From Flammeovirgaceae bacterium (lineage in GTDB: Bacteria > Bacteroidota > Bacteroidia > Cytophagales > Cyclobacteriaceae): a DNA stretch of 34,973 bases. The notes under the pieces were generated by a model, which saw nothing but the letters and a program-made list of their open reading frames with translations, made no database searches and had not been told where the DNA came from. Below, in pieces: positions 17,892-26,966 of this stretch. Made by a program: the position numbers and the translations under genes. Position 1 is the stretch's first letter, and each line of letters starts with the position of its first letter. The DNA is taken from positions 1 to 34,973 of the forward strand of contig JAAUQD010000015.1 in assembly GCA_012032815.1 (NCBI GenBank). The letters run 5' to 3'.

Positions 17892-20834
17892 ATGAAGGTT
17901 TCGGCAGTACAGCCGTTTCAGATCATCTATTCTCTCTACCAACACGAATTCCTGGGATTTCTTGTCGAGTCGTTTATTGTCCATCTAGATGATGCCGGTG
18001 ATCTAACCTTTCAGCACCAAAATATATCTGCTAAAAATGCACGTGAATTTGATAAGGGGCTGGATGAATTGGATTATGAATTGATCAAGTTGATGGATAG
18101 CATGGGGCAAAATGCTATCCTCAAAAATTTTAGTAAGAAACAAGTGAAGCCTCAGGAATTCTTTAGCAAAGTGTACCACAAAGAGAAAGGCGACATAGCC
18201 ATCCAGGAGCAAATTGAAGAATTCCTGGAACGAAAGCGAGGTGAAATTTTTGATAAAGTAAAAGGCAAGAAGGTCTTTGAGATGGGCAATGATGGTGAGC
18301 CAACGTGGCGTAAACTTGAGGTAATGGACCACCGGGCCAAAATTCAATTTCATTTCAAAAGAGGAGATGACAGCACTACCTATTTTCCAACAATCACATA
18401 TGATGGAAAAAAATTAGACCTGCCAAATCCTTCTGCCTACCTGGTGTGTAAATCTCCTGCCTGGATGGTACTGAATGGAAAATTATACGGCTTTGAAAGT
18501 TATGTTGACGGAAAAAAATTGTTGCCTTTTTTCACCAAGAAGAATGTCGTTATTCCAAAAAATCTTGAAGAAACATACTACAATCGTTTTGTAGGCCCAC
18601 TGATTGCTTCTTTCGATAACATCGAAGCGCATGGCTTTGACATTATAAAAAGTGAATTCGAGCCACATCCCCTCCTAACACTTTCAGAACTTCATCAGGC
18701 AGGCTCGACAAGTTCAGGAAAAATTCTTTCGAAAAAGAAAGAAACTTCAGCAGATGATGAAACAGGCAAAATCGTGTTTGATCTTTCCTTCAAATATGGA
18801 AAACATTTGTTCAGGGGCGACCCCTTCTCGTCAGTGAGTGTGACGGTGGAGAAAAGAGGGGATGACTATGTGTTTCACCGGGTAAAGAGAGACACTGAAA
18901 ATGAGAAAAAATTTGCTCAAACCTTAACTAAATTAGGCCTTCCGATTAAAGGATTTCGCACAGCCATCAATAAGGGGCAAGCCTTTTCCTGGCTAAACGA
19001 AAACCGATCTAACTTATTGAATCTTGGCTTTGAAGTCAGTCAACCACAAAATCGGGATAAGAAATATTTTGTAGGCAAAGCCATCATCGATCTGGAAGTT
19101 AGGGAAGGCATTGACTGGTTTGATATACATGCTAAAATTTTATTTGGAGAATTTGAGATTCCATTTAAAGAACTTCGAAAGCTCATTCTCCGGAAAAAAG
19201 TTGAGTTTAAATTACCGAACGGTGAAATCGCTATCATACCTGATGCCTGGTTAATCAAGTACGGTGACTTGTTTGCCTTTAGCGAATCGCACGGTAAAAA
19301 AGACAAGCCCATTCTTCAGAAATATCACCTGCAGGTAGTTAAAGATCTTCAGGAATCGGATCTGGCCAAGGTCCATATGAGCGACCGCTTGCGCAACCTG
19401 AGTTCATTTGAGGGAATCAAGGAGCAAAAAGTTCCTGAAGGATTTGTGGGAAAACTTCGTCCCTATCAAAAAGCAGGGTACGACTGGCTTAGATTCCTGC
19501 ATGAATTTCGGCTGGGCGGATGTTTAGCCGATGATATGGGGTTAGGTAAAACCGTTCAAACACTCGCTCTTCTCCAGGCCAATAAGGAGGAAGGCAAGTC
19601 GGGGACTTCTTTACTTATTATGCCTACTTCTTTGATCTACAATTGGGAAATGGAAGCTGAGAAGTTCACGCCTCAACTAAAAATTCTCACCTATACGGGA
19701 ACCAATCGAAGTAAAGATGTTGAAAGGTTTAAAGGTTATGATCTGGTGCTCACATCGTATGGAATAACCCGCCTTGATATTGATACGCTTAAAGAGTTTC
19801 AATTTAGTTATGTGATCCTGGATGAATCACAAGTCATTAAAAATCCGTCCTCTAACATTGCCAAAGCGGTGATGCAGCTCAAATGCAAACACCGATTGAC
19901 GCTTACGGGCACACCATTGGAAAACACAACCATGGACCTGTGGTCGCAAATAACTTTTCTTAACCCAGGCCTGTTGGGCAATCAGACATTTTTTAAAAAT
20001 GAATACCTGATCCCCATTGAAAAGAAAGGTGATGAGACGAAGACAAAAAAATTAAATGCAGTCATTAAACCATTCATACTAAGGCGCCTTAAGTCACAAG
20101 TGGCTACTGAGCTTCCTGAAAAAGTGGAGAACATTCATTACTCCAATATGACGTCTGATCAGGAACAGCGGTATGAAGAAGCAAAATCTTATTACCGGCA
20201 TAAAATACTTGACCAAATTGATAAAGAAGGTATTAACAATTCCAGAATGATGATTCTGGAAGGTCTTACGCGCCTTCGCCAGATTTCAAATCATCCACGG
20301 ATGATTGATCCGGAGTATGACAGCGATTCCGGGAAACTTGAAGACATTTCGTACATGGTGGAGAATGCAATCGTTGAGGGCCATAAGCTTTTAGTGTTTA
20401 GTCAGTTTGTAAAACATTTAGAAATTGTCAAAACCATGCTGCGCACAAAAAAAATTCCTTTCGCATATATGGATGGGTCAACTACCGATCGCAAGTCACA
20501 GGTTCATCGGTTTAACAAAGATCCGGAGTTAAAAATATTTTTGATTTCGATCAAAGCAGGAGGGCTGGGATTAAATTTAACGGAGGCGGACTATGTGTTT
20601 ATCCTTGACCCATGGTGGAATCCTGCCGTTGAGGCGCAAGCTGTTGATCGTGCACACCGTATTGGTCAAAAGCGAAAAGTCTTCACCTACAAATTCATTA
20701 CACGCAATACCGTGGAGGAGAAAATCGTGCGTCTCCAAAAAGCAAAACTCAAACTTTCCGATAGCCTGATTACCACTGAGGAGAGTGTAGTGAAAAATCT
20801 TTCCCGCGAAGACATTGAGATGTTGCTTAACTAA
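17892..20834 (+). CDS. SNF2-family DEAD/DEAH-box helicase
   Basis: 980 residues, unbroken. The C-terminal half is a complete Swi2/Snf2 ATPase: motif I DDMGLGKTVQ near residue 550, Ia LLIMPTSLIYNWE, motif II DESQ near residue 643 (instead of DEAH/DEGH), motif III LTLTGTPLEN, then the second RecA lobe with LVFSQFVKHLE, LISIKAGGLGLNLTEAD and motif VI QAVDRAHRIGQ near residue 915. The N-terminal 530 residues are a large, mostly beta and charged extension typical of bacterial RapA/HepA-like stand-alone SNF2 proteins; no SWIM zinc cysteines are seen. Such proteins translocate on duplex DNA; the bacterial stand-alone type has no firmly known target. No methylase, nuclease or other defence gene lies beside it, so a defence role is not supported. 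Confidence 0.93.
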   Translation: MKVSAVQPFQIIYSLYQHEFLGFLVESFIVHLDDAGDLTFQHQNISAKNAREFDKGLDELDYELIKLMDSMGQNAILKNFSKKQVKPQEFFSKVYHKEKGDIAIQEQIEEFLERKRGEIFDKVKGKKVFEMGNDGEPTWRKLEVMDHRAKIQFHFKRGDDSTTYFPTITYDGKKLDLPNPSAYLVCKSPAWMVLNGKLYGFESYVDGKKLLPFFTKKNVVIPKNLEETYYNRFVGPLIASFDNIEAHGFDIIKSEFEPHPLLTLSELHQAGSTSSGKILSKKKETSADDETGKIVFDLSFKYGKHLFRGDPFSSVSVTVEKRGDDYVFHRVKRDTENEKKFAQTLTKLGLPIKGFRTAINKGQAFSWLNENRSNLLNLGFEVSQPQNRDKKYFVGKAIIDLEVREGIDWFDIHAKILFGEFEIPFKELRKLILRKKVEFKLPNGEIAIIPDAWLIKYGDLFAFSESHGKKDKPILQKYHLQVVKDLQESDLAKVHMSDRLRNLSSFEGIKEQKVPEGFVGKLRPYQKAGYDWLRFLHEFRLGGCLADDMGLGKTVQTLALLQANKEEGKSGTSLLIMPTSLIYNWEMEAEKFTPQLKILTYTGTNRSKDVERFKGYDLVLTSYGITRLDIDTLKEFQFSYVILDESQVIKNPSSNIAKAVMQLKCKHRLTLTGTPLENTTMDLWSQITFLNPGLLGNQTFFKNEYLIPIEKKGDETKTKKLNAVIKPFILRRLKSQVATELPEKVENIHYSNMTSDQEQRYEEAKSYYRHKILDQIDKEGINNSRMMILEGLTRLRQISNHPRMIDPEYDSDSGKLEDISYMVENAIVEGHKLLVFSQFVKHLEIVKTMLRTKKIPFAYMDGSTTDRKSQVHRFNKDPELKIFLISIKAGGLGLNLTEADYVFILDPWWNPAVEAQAVDRAHRIGQKRKVFTYKFITRNTVEEKIVRLQKAKLKLSDSLITTEESVVKNLSREDIEMLLN

Positions 20835-21670
20835 TCAACTTCTTTCCAGCGCTTGTGTGACCAAAGCCAGTTTGATGGATTTGATTGAATCAACCCTTCA
20901 AGTTTTTCGGCATAAATATCAAGTGCAGAAAAATTTTTGTCGTGAGGGGGCTCACCAATGATATCAAAAGTAACTTCATAATATCCCCGCTTTTTTCTGT
21001 GACAGTTGAACATGATCACTGGATATTGAGTTGTAAACGGAAGTTGATTGACCGCACCATTAAATACAGTGCTTTGATGTAAAAATGTTTTCCAAAAATA
21101 TTTATCATTTTGATGACCCGGAAACTGATCTCCTAAAATAGCTATACCACGGAATACCCCTTTCCTTCTGATGAGTTCCCTTCCTAAATCCATTCGCTTA
21201 ATAGGATAACCTCCAAACCGCGATCTTACGTTCAGTAAAAACTGATCCAGTGAATTTGAAGTGATCGGCATGTAAACAAAATCCCATTTGATGGCCATGT
21301 TGGCGTTGGCAGAAACCAATACCCATTCCCAATTAAAATTATGCGATGACAGCCCGATAATCGGAATCTTCTTCTCAACAAAACGATCCAGCTGTTCCGT
21401 GTTTCTAAATTTCATTCGTTGGTTCAACTCCTCCCCTGAAATAGTAATCAGCTTAATCGTCTCAAATACATAATCACATAAATGGGCATAGAAGTCTTTA
21501 CTTATCTTTTTGATTTCAGCATTCGATTTTCCGGGAAATGATTGAACAAGGTTATTTCGAATGACCTGGTGCCGATAGCGAATGAGATAGTAACCAATGA
21601 AAAAGAAAAAATCAGAGAATACATACAGTATTCGCAACGGTAAAAAAGAGAGTATTCTTAGCACGATCAT
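20831..21670 (-). CDS. LpxL/HtrB-type lysophospholipid acyltransferase
   Basis: 279 residues, in the size range of lipid A late acyltransferases. The catalytic H-x4-E motif is His-110 to Glu-115 in SSHNFNWEW, preceded by IPIIGLS. Further family features are GIAILGDQFPGH and the C-terminal WLWSHKRWK, the usual ending of LpxL-family enzymes. An N-terminal membrane helix (about residues 1-30) places it at the inner face of the inner membrane. Likely transfers an acyl chain to lipid A or a related lipid. Its stop codon overlaps that of the SNF2 gene by four bases (convergent). Confidence 0.9.
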   Translation of the reverse strand: MIVLRILSFLPLRILYVFSDFFFFIGYYLIRYRHQVIRNNLVQSFPGKSNAEIKKISKDFYAHLCDYVFETIKLITISGEELNQRMKFRNTEQLDRFVEKKIPIIGLSSHNFNWEWVLVSANANMAIKWDFVYMPITSNSLDQFLLNVRSRFGGYPIKRMDLGRELIRRKGVFRGIAILGDQFPGHQNDKYFWKTFLHQSTVFNGAVNQLPFTTQYPVIMFNCHRKKRGYYEVTFDIIGEPPHDKNFSALDIYAEKLEGLIQSNPSNWLWSHKRWKEVD

Positions 21671-21699
21671 GAAGCGGCTAAAATCGTAAATGTTTTCAT

Positions 21700-21707
21700 T
21701 ACTTTTG
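21700..21707 (+). promoter_or_regulatory. Possible -7 element (TAnnTTTG) for the SDR-radA operon
   Basis: TACTTTTG fits the Bacteroidota -7 consensus and lies about 24 bases before the ATG at 21732; an upstream start at 21690 would lie before it. No TTG is seen at the normal distance upstream, so the match is partial. Confidence 0.35.
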
Positions 21708-21731
21708 GGACTTGATTTTCAATTGTTCGTG

Positions 21732-22526
21732 ATGAGAGACAAGGTTGTTGTTATTACCGGGGGTTCTACGGGTATTGGTAAAGCACTGGCCGAAGAATTT
21801 GGTCGTCATGGATCGAACGTGTTGATTACTGGTCGTACAAAAGAAAATCTTGTTCTTGCTGTTGAGGAGTTGCGGAAGAAGGGAATCACGATTTCCCTTT
21901 TCGTAGGCGATGTTGGGGTAGAAGAAGACAATCGCGCCATGACAGCCGAAGCCATCCGACTATACAATCGCATTGACGTGTTAATTAATAATGCCGGTAT
22001 CTCCATGCGTGCAGCTTTTGAGGATGTTGACTTGCCGGTCATTCATACGGTAATGAACACTAATTTTTATGGTGCAGTAAACGCTACGCGATATTGCCTG
22101 CCTGAAATAAAGAAAACCAAAGGAAGTATTGTTGGTATAAGTTCAATCGCGGGAATTCGTGGATTGCCAGGTCGGGCAGGATATTCGTCATCAAAATTTG
22201 CACTTACGGGCTTTTTAGAAGTGTTGCGTACGGAATTACTCCCGTTTAACATCAATGTACTTACTGTATATCCTGGTTTTACAGCCTCGGAGATCCGGAA
22301 ACGGGCACTCAATGAAAATGGAATTGCCCAGGGCGAATCACCTCGTGATGAAAAGAAAATGATGACGGCTGAAGAATGCGCAAAGCATATTTATCAGGCT
22401 ACCGTTAAACGGAAGCGATCTTTAGTCCTCACAGCTCAAGGAAAAATTATTATTCTGCTCAACAAATGGTGGCCGGCACTTGCCGATAAAATTGTGTATG
22501 GGTACATGGCAAAGGAAAAAGATTAA
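21732..22526 (+). CDS. Short-chain dehydrogenase/reductase
   Basis: 264 residues. The cofactor loop TGGSTGIG is at residues 9-16, NNAGIS follows, and the catalytic residues are Ser-138 (ISSIAG region), Tyr-151 and Lys-155 in YSSSK. These are classical SDR features using NAD(P)H; substrate not predictable. The start at 21732 (MRDKVVVITGG) gives a standard SDR N-terminus, unlike the 14-residue-longer alternative at 21690. A C-terminal hydrophobic stretch (IIILLNKWWPALADKIVYGY) suggests membrane association, as in the DltE/YqjQ-like SDRs. It overlaps radA by one base (TAATG). Confidence 0.9.
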   Translation: MRDKVVVITGGSTGIGKALAEEFGRHGSNVLITGRTKENLVLAVEELRKKGITISLFVGDVGVEEDNRAMTAEAIRLYNRIDVLINNAGISMRAAFEDVDLPVIHTVMNTNFYGAVNATRYCLPEIKKTKGSIVGISSIAGIRGLPGRAGYSSSKFALTGFLEVLRTELLPFNINVLTVYPGFTASEIRKRALNENGIAQGESPRDEKKMMTAEECAKHIYQATVKRKRSLVLTAQGKIIILLNKWWPALADKIVYGYMAKEKD

Positions 22527-23901
22527 TGGCGAAGTCCAAGACTATATTTTTTTGTCAATCATGTGGCCATGAATCAGCCAAATGGATTGGAAAATGCCCT
22601 TCCTGCGAAGAGTGGAATACGTTTGCTGAAGAGGTTATTCAGAAGGCATCTAAACCAGAATGGCGGCAGGAATCCCGCTACCAAAAAGTTACTCAGCCCA
22701 AAACACTGGCTGAAATAAATTCTGAAAATGCACAGCGCGATCCATTGCCAGACCAGGAACTTAGCCGTGTTTTGGGAGGTGGCATTGTGCCCGGCTCACT
22801 GGTGCTATTTGGCGGTGAACCGGGCATTGGTAAATCTACGTTAATGCTTCAGGTGGGATTAGGATTGAACAAAAAAGTCCTCTATGTCTCTGGAGAAGAA
22901 AGCGAGCAGCAAATTAAAATGCGTGCTCAGCGTCTTAATGGAACTGAAAAAAGTACGGATACTTTTTATACTCTTACAGAAACGAATACCGCCAATATTT
23001 TCAATGCGATTGAAGCCCTCAATCCAGAGCTGGTGATTATCGATTCGATTCAAACGTTGCACTCTCCCCTACTCGACTCCGCAGCTGGAAGTATTGGCCA
23101 GGTGCGCCATTGTACCGCTGAACTTATGAAATATGCCAAAGAGACTAATACTCCTGTTTTTTTAGTGGGACATATTACAAAGGATGGTTCATTGGCCGGA
23201 CCAAAAGTTTTGGAACACATGGTGGATACGGTGCTGCAGTTTGAGGGTGATCGTCATTTGGTGTATCGCATCCTACGCACTACCAAAAATCGATTTGGCT
23301 CTACATCGGAGATTGGTATTTATGAAATGCTGGGAAACGGTTTGCGCGAAGTAAATAATCCTTCCGAGATATTGATATCGCAAAAGGACGGACCATTAAG
23401 CGGAGCAAGCATCGGGGCGACAATGGAAGGCAACAGGCCACTACTAATTGAAGTGCAGTCACTCGTAAGCACAGCCTCCTATGGAACACCACAACGCACA
23501 CCCACAGGATTTGATCAAAAGCGATTGAACATGCTGTTGGCTGTGCTTGAAAAACGGTGTGGGTATAGGATGGGCTTGCAGGATGTTTTTATCAACATGG
23601 CAGGTGGAATAAAAGTAGAAGATCCAGCGATAGATTTAGCAGTCTGCGTTTCGGTAGTTTCATCCCTGCAAGAGATTTCTGTCTCAGAAAAAGCTGTTTC
23701 GCTGCAGAGGTTGGATTAGGTGGTGAGCTTCGGGCCGTTAATCGTATTGACCAAAGAATTTCCGAGGCATCGAAACTGGGTTTTGAAAAAATCTATATAT
23801 CCAAGCATAACAAAAAAGCAGTGAGTGGTAAAGGTAGTTCCATTGAAGTTGTTTCTTTTGGAAAAGTTCAGGATTTATTTTCAAGTTTATTTAATGTGTA
23901 A
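22526..23901 (+). CDS. radA: DNA repair protein RadA (one frame break)
   Basis: Branch-migration helicase of homologous recombination. A four-cysteine zinc finger (Cys-10, Cys-13, Cys-24, Cys-27), Walker A GGEPGIGKST at 96-105, the RadA-specific KNRFG motif at 254-258, and a C-terminal Lon-protease-like domain are all present. The frame breaks in the A run 23688-23692: as read it ends at 23719 with an unnatural tail, but one extra A gives SEKSCFAAEVGLGGELRAVN and reads on to the TAA at 23899-23901, giving a normal length near 458 residues. Overlaps the DUF2179 start by one base, so the SDR, radA and DUF2179 genes form a coupled operon. Confidence 0.94.
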
Positions 23902-24509
23902 TGGATCAGTTTGTTACGGAAACGCTCGGCCTATCTGATGAAGTCTTTACTTTTTTAGTTCTACCCTTATTAATTTTTTTAGCGCGAATAACGGATGTGT
24001 CGATCGGCACCTTGCGCATCATTTACATGCTGGGAAACCGTAAGGTAGTAGCTACGATTCTGGGTTTTTTTGAAGCTTCCATCTGGCTTATCGTCATCAG
24101 ACAGGTTTTTGCCCACCTTGACAACTGGATGTGTTATGTAGCTTATCCTGCAGGTTATGCGTCTGGAATTTTTATTGGAATGATCATTGAAGATCGCATT
24201 GCGTATGGCAAAGTGATTGTTCGCATCATGACCCGAAAAGATGTTACCGCGTTTCGGGATTTTTTACATACCATGAAGCTGCGGGTGACTATTATAAAGG
24301 GTGAGGGGCCCGATGGCGATGAGAATATTGTCTTCACCGTAGTTGACCGGGAGCGTCTTGATGGAGTTCTAAAAAAATTAAAAGATGAGTTACCCACCGC
24401 GTTCTACACGGTTGAGGGTGTGAAGGCCGCAGCAGAAACCGGATTGATACCGGAAGAGAGAAACTATCTGAGCATGTTTCGATGGATGAAGGGCAGGAAC
24501 AGGAGTTAA
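23901..24509 (+). CDS. DUF2179/UPF0316 membrane protein
   Basis: 202 residues. Three hydrophobic helices (about residues 18-38, 48-68 and 76-96) carry the conserved ARITDVSIGTLRIIYMLGNR of UPF0316 (DUF5698), and the soluble C-terminal part (about residues 105-180, including VIVRIMTRKDVTAFRDFL and NIVFTVVDRERLDGVLKKLK) is the DUF2179 domain, a small ferredoxin-like ligand-binding fold also found in YitT-type proteins. Role unknown. Translation is coupled to radA by a TAATG overlap. Its stop overlaps the convergent ACC-deaminase-family gene by four bases. Confidence 0.88.
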   Translation: MDQFVTETLGLSDEVFTFLVLPLLIFLARITDVSIGTLRIIYMLGNRKVVATILGFFEASIWLIVIRQVFAHLDNWMCYVAYPAGYASGIFIGMIIEDRIAYGKVIVRIMTRKDVTAFRDFLHTMKLRVTIIKGEGPDGDENIVFTVVDRERLDGVLKKLKDELPTAFYTVEGVKAAAETGLIPEERNYLSMFRWMKGRNRS

Positions 24510-25392
24510 AGCATTCCTTGCAAGCCACCTGTATGTAGAGCAAGAATTTTAGTTCTGCGTGGAAAAAATCCTTCTTAACCAAGTCATAAATACCCGCAAT
24601 CATTTTTCCGGTGTATACATGATCCAGGGGAATATTGTGTTGCTTTTTAAAATCCTCTATAAAGCAGATAAGATTTTTATCATGGCTTGCATAACCTCCA
24701 AAGTGATAATCGAGTTGCAGTGACCACTTTGTGAAATTGTTATCCCCTCCCAGCAAAAAATTGATTTCTTTTTTTAAAAATTCTGCTCCCTTCACTACAG
24801 CGAAACCAAGGGCATGAGATTTCCCATTCAGTCCCTGTACCAGTCCGGCCATTGTCCCTCCGGTTCCTACAGCGCAACAAACAAAATCATATTCCTTAGG
24901 TAAATGTTTTACCGCTAACTCCTTCACACCTTTTACCGCCAGTTCATTGGTACCACCTTCAGGTACAAGATAGAAATTGCCAAATTCTTTGTGCAGGGAT
25001 TGTATAAATTGATCGTCTGATTTTCTTCGGTAATCTTCACGACTCACATAATGTAATTTCATCCCACATCCGCTGGCAAAAGCAAGCGTCCTGTTTATGG
25101 GTAATGTCTCTTCGCCACGTACCACACCAATACTCTCCAAACCTAATTCTTTCGCAGCACCGGCTGTGGCATACAGGTGATTAGAGTAAGCGCCTCCAAA
25201 TGTGAGTATAGGTCTTCCAAGCTTCTGAGCTTCTTGCAGGTTGTACTTTAGTTTCCACCATTTATTTCCTGAAACAATTGGATGGTTTTGATCTTCCCTT
25301 TTTATAAAAAGTTCTACACCGGTTTTTTCCAGATCATCCGAAAAAATCTGCCGGACGGGGGTTTCAGAATATGGTAACTCTTTTAGATAAAT
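24506..25392 (-). CDS. 1-aminocyclopropane-1-carboxylate deaminase / D-cysteine desulfhydrase family enzyme (frame break, start unclear)
   Basis: PLP enzyme of the ACC deaminase fold. The PLP lysine lies in SGNKWWKLKYN; TFGGAYSNHLYATA, VPEGGTNELAVKG and AVGTGGTMAG are family signatures. The C-terminus breaks at the A run 24563-24568; one extra base restores KKDFFPRRTKILALHTGGLQGML with a stop at 24506-24508, the usual ending. The ORF is open from 25416 down but has no ATG, GTG or TTG before residue 80 or so; coding similarity begins near LKELPYSETPVRQI, so I place the start near 25392 (an ATT codon) without conviction. A base error near the start is likely. Bacteroidota members are mostly uncharacterised; ACC deaminase or D-cysteine desulfhydrase activity is possible. 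Divergent from the radical SAM gene at 25419. Confidence 0.85.
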
Positions 25393-25418
25393 TGCTAATT
25401 TATTTAGTAATATTGTTT

Positions 25419-26468
25419 ATGGACAACTACTTCAAGGGTAGAGGGGCACAAATTAAGACAGAAAATCGCTTTCTCAATACCCACTATTCAACCGAACATC
25501 CGGAGGGAGTAGACGAACCCTTGCTGGAATCTCCGGATACCCAACTTCTTTTCGAAACTCCAAAAAAAATTGTGAATCGGGTAGACAGTCCTGATGTGGG
25601 TATGGCCTATTCACTTAATCCATACCAGGGATGCGAGCACGGGTGCATTTATTGTTATGCCCGAAACACGCACGAGTACTATGGCTTCAGTGCCGGACTT
25701 GATTTTGAAAGTAAGATTATTGCCAAGCCGGATGCTCCCCGACTGCTGGAAAAATTTCTGTTGCAAAAAACCTGGAATCCTGTTCCCATCATGCTTTCCG
25801 GTAATACCGATTGTTATCAGCCCCAGGAAAAAAAATTAGAGATCACACGTAAGCTGCTGGAAATTTTTTCAAAGTACAGACATCCGGTAGGTATGATTAC
25901 CAAGAACAGTTTGATACTCCGCGACCTTGATGTTTTAAAAGATTTAGCGGCTGACCGTTTGATCCAGATATTTATTTCCATCACCACTCTGAACGAGGAG
26001 CTTCGAAGATTAATGGAACCACGTACTGCCAGTGCACTAAAACGCTTACAAACTATAGAGCAGCTTTCAAAAGCAGGTATACCGGTTGGCGTTATGAACG
26101 CACCGATCATTCCAGGGTTGAATCATCATGAAATTCCGGCCATCATGAAATCCGCAGCCGATGCCGGTGCATGCGGGGCTGGTATGACTGTGGTTCGGCT
26201 GAACGGATCAATCGGAAAAATTTTTGAAGATTGGTTGCAGAAAAATTTTCCCGAAAGGTTCACTAAAGTGATGAATCAGATTAAGAGTTTGCATGAAGGA
26301 AATATCAATGACTCTAGGTTTGTCAAGCGAATGACCGGTGAAGGCCATATTGCGGATATCATTCACCAACTGTACAGGCGTGCAAAAAAGAAATATTTTG
26401 AAGGAAGGTCTATGCCTCCTTACAATCTGACCAAATTCAGAAAAGGAGCGAACCTCACGCTCTTCTAG
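25419..26468 (+). CDS. PA0069/Rv2578c-type radical SAM protein
   Basis: 349 residues. The radical SAM cluster motif C-x3-C-x2-C is Cys-72, Cys-76 and Cys-79 in GCEHGCIYCYARNTHEYYG, binding the [4Fe-4S] that cleaves S-adenosylmethionine. The opening GRGAQIKTENRFL and the DSPDVGMAYSLNPYQ stretch match the PA0069/Rv2578c group, related to spore photoproduct lyase; its substrate is not known. The start at 25419 (MDNYFKGRGAQ) removes an unrelated 16-residue hydrophobic extension and fits the family. It stands alone on this strand, with about 50 bases before the next gene. Confidence 0.88.
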   Translation: MDNYFKGRGAQIKTENRFLNTHYSTEHPEGVDEPLLESPDTQLLFETPKKIVNRVDSPDVGMAYSLNPYQGCEHGCIYCYARNTHEYYGFSAGLDFESKIIAKPDAPRLLEKFLLQKTWNPVPIMLSGNTDCYQPQEKKLEITRKLLEIFSKYRHPVGMITKNSLILRDLDVLKDLAADRLIQIFISITTLNEELRRLMEPRTASALKRLQTIEQLSKAGIPVGVMNAPIIPGLNHHEIPAIMKSAADAGACGAGMTVVRLNGSIGKIFEDWLQKNFPERFTKVMNQIKSLHEGNINDSRFVKRMTGEGHIADIIHQLYRRAKKKYFEGRSMPPYNLTKFRKGANLTLF

Positions 26469-26518
26469 CCATCCATCAAATAGTAAAAGATGTCCGTTGA
26501 GAGTTATTATCTTTGTTC

Positions 26519-26920
26519 ATGCGTAAGGCCTTCGCCATTGTACTGAGTTTTACACTGCTGCTTGCAAGCCTGTTTGAAATGGAAAATCTGACCAGGTTTC
26601 CATATCTGATTCATCACTTTTTGGAACACAAAGAAAAGACTTCAGAGTTTTCAGCGTTTGAGTTTTTTACACTGCACTATGGCGATCAGGAAGCATCTCA
26701 TGACCAAGAGGAACACGAGGAGCACGAAGATCTTCCTTTCAAGCCTCATGACTGTACCTCTTCGCAAATTGCTTTCTTAAATGCGCCCCTGCTGGAATCT
26801 GCCTCTACTCAATCTTATTCAGTTTCATACAGCAATTTCTATCAGTCCACCTACTCTATTGATTTTGCCAGTTCCGTTTGGCAACCACCAAAGATGATTT
26901 TATCACCTCAGCCTTTCTAG
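26519..26920 (+). CDS. Small secreted His/acidic protein heading the metal-efflux operon
   Basis: 133 residues. A hydrophobic N-terminus (MRKAFAIVLSFTLLLASL) looks like a signal or anchor segment; the ATG at 26519 is preferred to the TTG two codons earlier. A patch rich in His, Glu and Asp (residues 53-78, including SHDQEEHEEHEDLPFKPHDC, plus HH at 32-33) resembles metal-handling low-complexity segments. The C-terminus ends with a conserved-looking VWQPPKMI. I do not recognise a named family. It lies 46 bases before the RND pump gene in the same orientation, so a periplasmic metal-binding or sensing role in the efflux system is the natural guess, not shown. Confidence 0.7.
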   Translation: MRKAFAIVLSFTLLLASLFEMENLTRFPYLIHHFLEHKEKTSEFSAFEFFTLHYGDQEASHDQEEHEEHEDLPFKPHDCTSSQIAFLNAPLLESASTQSYSVSYSNFYQSTYSIDFASSVWQPPKMILSPQPF

Positions 26921-26966
26921 GTTGCAGTTCGTCTTGATTTTTTTTATTAACTAAGTCTAAGCACTC

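Noticed and set aside
17757-18353. Small ORFs on the minus strand opposite the start of the SNF2 gene
   Set aside because: They are shadows of the SNF2 reading frame, with no recognisable domain or promoter.
26508-26515. TATCTTTG as a -7 promoter element for the metal-efflux operon
   Set aside because: It ends only three bases before the ATG at 26519, so transcription would begin at or after the start codon, and no TTG stands at the right distance upstream.
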